From NCBI GenBank assembly GCA_050288085.1, contig JBNKDD010000083.1, positions 1-20,143 of the forward strand: 20,143 bases of DNA, in the 5' to 3' direction. The notes beneath the pieces were generated by a model. It was not told the DNA's origin, ran no database searches, and saw nothing but the letters and a program-made list of their open reading frames with translations. This DNA comes from JBNKDD01 sp050288085. GTDB lineage: Bacteria > Chloroflexota > Anaerolineae > Aggregatilineales > UBA3940. The position numbers and the translations under genes were made by a program. Shown one piece after another: positions 15,006 through 20,143 of this stretch; the stretch's first letter is position 1, and the number at the start of each line of letters is the position of its first letter.

Positions 15006-15717
15006 CGTCAGAAAAACTATCTTTCCCATGATGCTTGCGGCTGTCTTCCTGACCGCCGCGATCCTGTCCTGCAATGTCCCGTTGATCGGACCGGTCAGTA
15101 ATCAGCCCACCCCCCGCCCGACCGTGATCGTGGTCACCGCCCAGGGGCCATATCTGGATACCTTCGATACTGCCGGGGATTGGCTGGTCGGGGAAGGGAG
15201 CTATGGATCAGGCATCGTCGAGAACGGCGAGTATTTACTGAAAGTTGATCAGACTCAGTACGTTGCCTGGGTCAACCAGCCGAGGGTTTTTGGTGATGGT
15301 TACTACGAGGTGGATGCTCGCCTGGTTCATGGCCCGGAGGCCAGCGGCTTTGGGATATTCTTCCTCGGTTCCAGTGACCTGGCGGATTTCTTCTACGTGT
15401 TGATCACTGGGGATGGGCGTTACGATATCGGCTATTGTCAGGCGGGCTGTGAAACCCAGGCTTCTTTGACCGATGGCTATAACCTGGCTCCCTCGATCCT
15501 GGTTGATAACCAGACTAACCACCTGCGCATCGAATTAAATGACGGCCAGATCACCCTGTTGATCAACGGTGCGCCGGTCAGCCAGGTGCAGGGTTTGCAG
15601 TACACCGAAGGGCTGGTCGGCCTGATCGGGGAAAGCTCATCGTATGGTAATTTCCAGGCCGCTTTTGATAATCTCCAGGTAATCGAGGAACAGTTTATCC
15701 AGAGCCAACAGCCATGA
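14992..15717 (+). CDS. Lipoprotein with LamG/concanavalin-like beta-sandwich
   Basis: A 241-residue predicted lipoprotein. The TTG at 14992 is chosen because it gives a positively charged n-region (NNNVRK) before the hydrophobic core FPMMLAAVFLTAAIL and Cys27; the next candidate ATG at 15028 would remove the charges. A short Pro/Thr linker (QPTPRPTVIVV) leads to a domain from about 50 to 235: YLDTFDTAGDWLVGEGSYGS, GYYEVDARLVHGPEASGFGI, DFFYVLITGDGRYDI, LRIELNDGQITLLINGAPVS and AAFDNLQVIEE. This is the jelly-roll pattern seen in many Chloroflexota surface proteins and may bind sugar. It overlaps the DUF4276 gene by 14 bases and the HEAT gene by 4. The link to the ATPase pair may be chance. Confidence 0.82.
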   Translation: MSNNNVRKTIFPMMLAAVFLTAAILSCNVPLIGPVSNQPTPRPTVIVVTAQGPYLDTFDTAGDWLVGEGSYGSGIVENGEYLLKVDQTQYVAWVNQPRVFGDGYYEVDARLVHGPEASGFGIFFLGSSDLADFFYVLITGDGRYDIGYCQAGCETQASLTDGYNLAPSILVDNQTNHLRIELNDGQITLLINGAPVSQVQGLQYTEGLVGLIGESSSYGNFQAAFDNLQVIEEQFIQSQQP

Positions 15718-16562
15718 CCGACCAACCGCCCACCGGCGATTCGCCAATGCTTGGCAGTGATCGTTTCCCTCTGACCGGTATGGAACCGGGGCTGGGTGGC
15801 GACCGCCGCCCGTTGATGGGGCGGGCGGGACTCGTGATCGAACTGCTGGGAAGGCTGGGAAATCGGCAGGCATTGGCAGCTTTGCAAGCAGCGCTTATCT
15901 CCCCGGACAGCCAGGTACGTCGGCGGGCTGTGTTGGCCCTGGGCCGGATCGCCCGCCCGGAAGCCTCAGTCGCGTTGATCGGCAGGCTTCAAGACCCTCA
16001 CCCGCAGGTGCGGCGGGCCGCTGCCAGTTCGTTGGGGAACTTCAAAGACCCGGCGGCTATCTTACCGATCTGCGCATTGATCCATGACCCGGATCGTGAG
16101 GTGCGGATCGCGGCGGCTGCCGTCCTGGGGCGAATCGCCGAGTCTGCTTCGTTAGATACGCAGTCGATGTCCGATATCATCGATGCATTGAATGAAGCAC
16201 TCAATGACCCGGATGCTGAGGTCCGGCAGTGGGCGGTGCGGATGCTGGGCTTTTTCGTTGCCGATTCGCTGGCGGTGCCCGGTCTGCTGATTGCCTTGCG
16301 TGATGATGAGGATGAGATCGTCCGGGCCGTGGCGGCTTTTGCCCTGGGTGAAATCCGGGATACCAGGGTGATGACCGGGTTGTCCGAGGCGGTTTTATGG
16401 GATACAGACGAGCGGGTGCGCAGCCTCTGTGTCGATGCCCTGGGCAAGCTCGGCGATCCCCGTGCCATCCTGGCGCTGAAGCGGGCGCTCAATGATCCGA
16501 TTGAAGCGGTTCGCATCAATGCTGACCGTGCCATCCGGGACATTCGCGCTATAGGCCGGTGA
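15714..16562 (+). CDS. HEAT-repeat protein, last gene of the overlapping cluster
   Basis: A 282-residue soluble protein. Residues 1-36 are Pro/Gly-rich and probably disordered. From residue 37 it is a nearly complete row of about seven PBS-lyase-type HEAT repeats, for example VRRRAVLALGRIARPEASVA, VRRAAASSLGNFKDPAAILP, VRIAAAAVLGRIAES, VRQWAVRMLGFF, VRAVAAFALGEIRDTRVMTG and VRSLCVDALGKLGDPRAILA. The ATG overlaps the lipoprotein stop (ATGA), so it is translated with it. The gene is GC-rich (36 of 60 at 16261-16320), unlike the ATPase. HEAT repeats bind proteins; a chromophore-lyase role is not implied. Its partner is unknown. Confidence 0.9.
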   Translation: MTDQPPTGDSPMLGSDRFPLTGMEPGLGGDRRPLMGRAGLVIELLGRLGNRQALAALQAALISPDSQVRRRAVLALGRIARPEASVALIGRLQDPHPQVRRAAASSLGNFKDPAAILPICALIHDPDREVRIAAAAVLGRIAESASLDTQSMSDIIDALNEALNDPDAEVRQWAVRMLGFFVADSLAVPGLLIALRDDEDEIVRAVAAFALGEIRDTRVMTGLSEAVLWDTDERVRSLCVDALGKLGDPRAILALKRALNDPIEAVRINADRAIRDIRAIGR

Positions 16563-16613
16563 TAAGAAAATCGCTGCCCTTTAATCTTGCTTTGCTTGCC
16601 AGCGTATACCGGG

Positions 16614-17732
16614 CTAATCAGGAGAAAAACCCTTGTCTTTCATCCGACTGTGCAATCCGCGCAGGGTCGGATAGGTTTCATAAATCTGGTTGACCTTCTC
16701 CTGGAATTTGCCTTCCCAGTCATCATGTTGAGCCAGATTATGCAAATCAACCAGGTGCTCTATCGCCTCTTCATAGGCATTGGTGCGTTTCTCACTGATC
16801 AGCGAGAAGATCAAATCCCATAGTTGGGGCACTCGACCTCTGAGTTTGTCGAGTTCTTTCTGTCGTTTTAACTCAGCCTTTCGTCGTTCTTTGGCTTTCC
16901 GCTCCTCGTAGATGGTTTCTGCCCGCTTCGACAATTCGGCGATAGTACGGGTTCCTTTTGCTGCCGGTTGCGTTGTTATCCCCGCAGTTTTTTGAAGGTG
17001 TTTTTTCAACGCCAGATGCAGCGCCGGTTCGTCATTGAGCAGCCGCCGCAGAAAGTCATTTTTGGTATCTTCCGGCAGCTCCGGTATCCATGTCTCCAGA
17101 TCGCTTTTCGCTGATTGGATCGTTGGACTCCCCTCAGCCGCCGCCTGGATGAGGTCTTCGTCAAGCCTGAAAAAATCGCAGAAAGTTTCTAAAGCCCGTG
17201 ATCGCTTACCCAGGTTGGTCGGTACTGGTGGCTCGATTAAGTCCTCGTTGTCATTTTCTTCCCACCCGGCATTGATACTGGCAACTTTCAACCAGGCCAG
17301 ATAGGGCGTTCGAAAGTCGCTGTTGAGAATATCCTGTCTCAACTCTAGCATCGGAGAGAGCCAACCTTCTCCCTCGACCCAGCCATAGGGTTCTTCATAT
17401 GAACTCATATCAAGGATGACATAATCGCCCTTTGTCCAGACTTTGATGCCATCATCATGGCAGTAAGGCTGGAGCGTTTCCTCTTCCATCACCGATTTAG
17501 GGAAGCGGAACAACAGGCGGCTGGTCCCCCAATTTGCCAGGTACAACATCGCATCGAAGTGCTCAGCCAGCAGGTCTTCCGCTTTTGTCCGCAGATCGGA
17601 ATAGTGATAAACGAAAATGGCAGAATAGGCCGTTGCCGTTGTCCGCGAGGATATACTGCTGACTTTTGCCTGCTCCTCTGGTGTCAGCGGGCGGTCAATT
17701 GCCTGGAACTCATAGTATTGGTATTCGCTCAT
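16614..17732 (-). CDS. Conserved protein of unknown function (MSEYQYYEF family)
   Basis: A 372-residue soluble protein. The N-terminus MSEYQYYEFQAIDRPLTPEE is one I recall from a widespread but uncharacterised bacterial family, with a second conserved stretch AEHFDAMLYLANWGTSRLLF and later EGWLSPMLELRQDILNSDFR and PPVPTNLGKRSRALETFCDF. The C-terminal third has a strongly charged helical segment ERKAKERRKAELKRQKELD, probably a coiled coil. No catalytic motif is visible. The start has AAAGGGGAGCAA just upstream. The gene is convergent with the HEAT gene, 51 bases apart, and has its own promoter near 17770. The family recall is from memory and should be checked by search. Confidence 0.82.
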   Translation of the reverse strand: MSEYQYYEFQAIDRPLTPEEQAKVSSISSRTTATAYSAIFVYHYSDLRTKAEDLLAEHFDAMLYLANWGTSRLLFRFPKSVMEEETLQPYCHDDGIKVWTKGDYVILDMSSYEEPYGWVEGEGWLSPMLELRQDILNSDFRTPYLAWLKVASINAGWEENDNEDLIEPPVPTNLGKRSRALETFCDFFRLDEDLIQAAAEGSPTIQSAKSDLETWIPELPEDTKNDFLRRLLNDEPALHLALKKHLQKTAGITTQPAAKGTRTIAELSKRAETIYEERKAKERRKAELKRQKELDKLRGRVPQLWDLIFSLISEKRTNAYEEAIEHLVDLHNLAQHDDWEGKFQEKVNQIYETYPTLRGLHSRMKDKGFSPD

Positions 17733-17768
17733 TTGCTCCCCTTTAGTGTCGATGAACTCACCGCAGGC

Positions 17769-17774
17769 ATTATA
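17769..17774 (-). promoter_or_regulatory. -10 box for the MSEYQYYEF gene
   Basis: On the minus strand TTTGCTTATAATGCC contains a perfect TATAAT about 37 bases before the start at 17732. The -35 region (TTTTCT or TTTCTA) is weak. Confidence 0.4.
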
Positions 17775-17793
17775 AGCAAATAATTCAATCTAG

Positions 17794-17832
17794 AAAAGAC
17801 CCCGCCAGAGATGATTCTGACAGGGTCTTTTT
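17794..17832. terminator. Bidirectional intrinsic terminator downstream of the 17859 gene
   Basis: AAAAGACCC (17794-17802) pairs with GGGTCTTTT (17823-17831). A T-run follows the stem on both strands, TTTTT on the plus strand and TTTT on the minus strand. The stop of the minus-strand gene at 17859 is 27 bases away, so its main job is ending that transcript. Its TGACAGGGTC arm recurs in the next terminator. Confidence 0.75.
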
Positions 17833-17858
17833 GACAGCCCGAACCGTTATATCAAATA

Positions 17859-18275
17859 TCAATCCTCAAAACCATCAAGCCAATTGACAGCCTCGTCAGT
17901 ATTGCTGAAAACCTGTACCCGTAATTGTCCTAATTGATAGAGGGCTTCTATGGTTGGCAGCATCGAACCGGCGGCTACAACCTGCTCTGGTACCACCAAG
18001 GCCCAATATTTCCAGCCTATTTCTGGGGCTTGCTTGTTCAGGTTTTCGTTGCCCCATTCTTGATCTTCTTGACTCATTGGCCCGTTTTTACGATCATCTG
18101 ACAGCCACTTGGAGATGCCATATTTCTGGATAGCTTCGTAGCCAGCCAGCAGGGCATCACGTAATGGTTGTCCGCCAACGGGTTTATGGACGGTATGAAA
18201 CAGCATCTTTTTGTCAGGGAGATAATTAAGCGTGATGTATTCATCATCATATATCGTGACTTCTGACATCATCAT
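17859..18275 (-). CDS. Small SpoIIAA/STAS-like protein, unknown function
   Basis: A protein of up to 138 residues. Three ATG codons in a row (first bases 18275, 18272, 18269) follow an AGGAG; spacing favours the second or third. The alternating strand-helix pattern (EYITLNYLPDKKMLFHTVHK, LRDALLAGYEAIQKYG, ISKWLSDDRKNGPMSQEDQE, WKYWALVVPEQVVAAGSMLP, RVQVFSNTDEAVNWLDGFED) matches the SpoIIAA-like/STAS fold found in many Bacteroidota and Chloroflexota proteins, especially the W-L-S-D-D-R-K turn and the terminal helix. The typical STAS serine phosphorylation site is not obvious, so an anti-sigma-antagonist role is not claimed. It has its own promoter and terminator. Confidence 0.65.
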   Translation of the reverse strand: MMMSEVTIYDDEYITLNYLPDKKMLFHTVHKPVGGQPLRDALLAGYEAIQKYGISKWLSDDRKNGPMSQEDQEWGNENLNKQAPEIGWKYWALVVPEQVVAAGSMLPTIEALYQLGQLRVQVFSNTDEAVNWLDGFED

Positions 18276-18350
18276 TGCTCCTAACTGAAAGGCCGTACGA
18301 GGTTTTTAGATAGGATTGCGGGGAGTGGGGTTAAGCTGCTATCTGTTTTC

Positions 18351-18379
18351 AGTATACAGAGCATCTATGTCCCCGGCAA
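18351..18379 (-). promoter_or_regulatory. Candidate promoter for the SpoIIAA-like gene
   Basis: On the minus strand TTGCCG (18379-18374) and TATACT (18356-18351) are separated by 17 bases. The leader to the ATG at 18275 would be about 70 bases. Confidence 0.5.
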
Positions 18380-18396
18380 GTTAGGCGACTCTTTGG

Positions 18397-18429
18397 AAAG
18401 ACCCTGTCAACGGCTGCGCTGACAGGGTC
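18397..18429 (-). terminator. Intrinsic terminator after the oxidoreductase gene
   Basis: GACCCTGTCA (18400-18409) and TGACAGGGTC (18420-18429) form a perfect 10-base stem around a 10-base loop. On the minus strand the stem is followed by TTT (18399-18397). It lies 24 bases past the stop of the gene ending at 18454. The T-run is short. Confidence 0.65.
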
Positions 18430-18453
18430 GGGTAGGGCGGTGATCCAGCCATG

Positions 18454-19425
18454 TCAGGCTATATTGAGCACGATTTTACCTTTGGAGCATCCTGCTTCGA
18501 GGCAGCGGATGGCATCGGGTAGTTCATGTAACGGGTAGCGCTTATCGACAACCGGTGTGACTTTACCGGCTTCGATCAGATCCCTGACGGCGATCAGATC
18601 CTCCTGGGTGGAGGTGAACGATAGGACACTCATTTTCTGCGAGCCCTTTCGCGAATGCCATGAGGCCAGGAACAACGCTTCAAATATCTGGGCATTATCG
18701 CCGCCCGCCGTGACACAGCTTCCGTCAGGTGTCAGGGCTTGCTTATAAGCTGAGAGAGGGTGGTAGCCATTGACGGCCAGGATCAAGTCGTAACGCTGGC
18801 CGTTCTGTGTGAAGTCTTGCTGTGTGTAATCGATGACATGATCTGCACCTAATGAGCGTGCCATATCCATTTTGCCCGTGCTGCACACTGCGGTGACCTC
18901 GCCCCCCAGTGCTTTGGCGATCTGGATCGCAAAAGTACCTACTCCCCCCGATGCGCCGTTGATGAGTACCGTCTGACCGGGTTGGAGATTGCCGACATCA
19001 CGAAGCCCTTTCAGTGCCGTCATGGCTGCCATCGGCACTGCCGCTGCCTCTTCGAACGATAATCTGGCCGGTTTCAGGATCAGCCCGGCTTCCGGGACGA
19101 CAGCGTATTCAGCAAAGCCGCCCGCGCCATAAGGGGCCAGGTCGCCGATTACCTCATCGCCGGGTTGAAACTGCGTGACGTTTTTGCCGACGGCTTCAAC
19201 CTTCCCGGCGATGTCAGCTCCAAGGATGGTGTTTTTCGGCTTGAACAGCCCGGTCGAAAAACGGGCAAAGAAGGGGTCGGCCCGCATAATGCGCCGGTCA
19301 TAGGCATTGAGGGATGCGGCACAAATCTGTACCAATACTTCGTTATCTTTCGGGGTGGGTTTTTCAACCTCTTTCAGTTGAAGGACCTCCGGTGGCCCGT
19401 ATTTTTCAAATACAACCGCTTTCAT
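18454..19425 (-). CDS. NAD(P)-dependent zinc-independent oxidoreductase (MDR/quinone oxidoreductase-like)
   Basis: A 323-residue medium-chain dehydrogenase/reductase. The N-terminal GroES-like domain starts MKAVVFEKYGPPEVLQLKEV and has ILGADIAGKVEAVG (67-80) and FQPGDEVIG (86-94). The Rossmann domain has VLINGASGGVGTFAIQIAK (153-171), the dinucleotide-binding loop with a Ser-Gly-Gly core. The structural and catalytic zinc cysteines of classical alcohol dehydrogenase are absent, so it is of the quinone-oxidoreductase type, reducing alpha,beta-unsaturated carbonyls or quinones with NADPH. The C-terminus ends GCSKGKIVLNI, a standard family tail. GGAG lies upstream. It sits 29 bases after a paralogue and was probably formed by duplication. 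Confidence 0.93.
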   Translation of the reverse strand: MKAVVFEKYGPPEVLQLKEVEKPTPKDNEVLVQICAASLNAYDRRIMRADPFFARFSTGLFKPKNTILGADIAGKVEAVGKNVTQFQPGDEVIGDLAPYGAGGFAEYAVVPEAGLILKPARLSFEEAAAVPMAAMTALKGLRDVGNLQPGQTVLINGASGGVGTFAIQIAKALGGEVTAVCSTGKMDMARSLGADHVIDYTQQDFTQNGQRYDLILAVNGYHPLSAYKQALTPDGSCVTAGGDNAQIFEALFLASWHSRKGSQKMSVLSFTSTQEDLIAVRDLIEAGKVTPVVDKRYPLHELPDAIRCLEAGCSKGKIVLNIA

Positions 19426-19454
19426 GAATCTTCTCCTACACTACAACACTTACA

Positions 19455-20143
19455 TTAAACAATGATGACAACGTTACCCTTTTTACGGCCTGTTTCGACA
19501 TACCGGTGAGCCTCGGCAATTTGCTCTAGTGGATAACTTCTATCGAGAATGGGTTTGAGCTTCCCCGCTTCAATCAAGTCTCTGATGAAATTCAGCGCTT
19601 CAGCCTTATCGACTGACATCGCAAACACAAACTTTTTGCCGCCTACCAACGAAGTCCAGAGCGTCCGAACATAGTTGCTTATCCATCCACCGGTAGTTAC
19701 GAGATAGTATCCGTTTTCCTTGAGCGAACCTTTACAACGCGAAAATGTACTTTTACTTACCGCATCAAAAATGATGTCGTAGGTTTCACCGTTTTTGGTG
19801 AAATCCTCCTGAGTGTAGTCAATGACGTGATCGGCCCCTAGCGCTTTCACCCATTCCAGATTTGCGGTGCTGCATACCCCGGTGACCTCTGCCCCAAAGT
19901 ATCTGGCAAGCTGTACGGCAAAGGTGCCTATACTTCCCGACGCCCCGTTGATCAGGACTTTCTGCCCGCTCTGGATATTGGCTTTATCCTTGAGGAAAAA
20001 TAATGCGGTCGTTGCCCCATCGACAATGGCGGCTGCCTCCTCATAGGTCATATTCGTTGGCTTGAGGGCCAGCGATCCGGTTTCAGCCATGCATTTGTAG
20101 TCGGCATAAACACCGGTACCAAAGCCGCGAAACCCATAAACCT
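19455..20143 (-). CDS. MDR-family oxidoreductase, N-terminus cut by window edge
   Basis: The frame is open from the stop at 19455 to the right edge. An ATG at 20090 exists, but the residues before it (VYGFRGFGTGVYADYKC) continue the family pattern of an active-site region followed by AEYKCMAETG, so the real start is outside the window. About the last 229 residues are present. They include LINGASGSIGTFAVQLARYF (Rossmann loop), GADHVIDYTQEDFTKNGETY, and the C-terminal IRDLIEAGKLKPILDRSYPL. It is a paralogue of the gene at 18454 and lies upstream of it in the same direction with a 29-base gap, so they are co-transcribed. Substrate unknown, as for its neighbour. Confidence 0.92.
   Translation of the reverse strand, partial: VYGFRGFGTGVYADYKCMAETGSLALKPTNMTYEEAAAIVDGATTALFFLKDKANIQSGQKVLINGASGSIGTFAVQLARYFGAEVTGVCSTANLEWVKALGADHVIDYTQEDFTKNGETYDIIFDAVSKSTFSRCKGSLKENGYYLVTTGGWISNYVRTLWTSLVGGKKFVFAMSVDKAEALNFIRDLIEAGKLKPILDRSYPLEQIAEAHRYVETGRKKGNVVIIV

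Noticed and set aside
15998..16543. 181-codon open frame on the minus strand within the HEAT gene
   Set aside because: Low-complexity Arg/Ser/Ala-rich product, a shadow of the GC-rich HEAT gene on the other strand.
20088..20090. ATG at 20090 as the start of the upstream oxidoreductase
   Set aside because: The residues encoded before it continue the family pattern, so the gene runs past the right edge.
1..20143. CRISPR array, tRNA, rRNA, insertion sequence or attachment site
   Set aside because: No repeated spacer pattern, cloverleaf, transposase, or paired direct repeats were found by eye.

Overview
The window is about 20 kb of bacterial chromosome of mixed base composition. It looks like Chloroflexota (Anaerolineae-like): several HEAT-repeat proteins, Pro/Thr-rich lipoproteins, a beta-sandwich lipoprotein of a type common in that group, an orphan multi-PAS histidine kinase, a WYL regulator, GTG and TTG starts, and ordinary sigma70-like promoters. 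This assignment is an inference from gene style; there is no rRNA or marker gene to prove it. No tRNA, rRNA, insertion sequence or CRISPR array was seen, and no gap between genes reaches 300 bases.

Layout. 1-931 (minus) is the N-terminal 310 residues of a HEAT-repeat protein cut by the left edge. 1051-4154 (plus) holds an SCP2-like lipid-binding protein overlapping a class III aminotransferase, then a secreted M28 metallopeptidase lipoprotein. 4227-5469 (plus) holds a P-loop kinase-like protein and a four-helix membrane protein. 5623-8040 is a large membrane histidine kinase with three PAS domains and no adjacent response regulator. 8065-8289 (minus) is a Phd/VapB-type antitoxin with no toxin.

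10800-8403 (minus) is a compact four-gene operon: membrane protein, WYL-domain regulator, DUF3795 cysteine-cluster protein, membrane protein. The two membrane proteins are paralogues of each other. A perfect inverted repeat sits in the divergent control region in front of this operon and may be the regulator's operator. 10913-13169 (plus) holds a membrane-anchored HEAT protein, a small four-helix membrane protein and a tandem-DUF427 protein closed by a strong intrinsic terminator.

13276-16562 (plus) is a chain of four overlapping genes: AAA ATPase, DUF4276 TOPRIM-like protein, lipoprotein, HEAT-repeat protein. The first two form an ATPase plus TOPRIM pair that recalls PARIS and OLD-type anti-phage systems, and they are AT-richer than the two genes they are fused to translationally. 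This is the best candidate here for an undescribed system.

17732-16614 (minus) is a conserved protein of unknown function, 18275-17859 (minus) a small SpoIIAA/STAS-like protein, and 20143-18454 (minus) two tandem zinc-independent alcohol dehydrogenase/quinone oxidoreductase paralogues, the upstream one cut by the right edge. Two minus-strand terminators in this last part share an identical 10-base arm.
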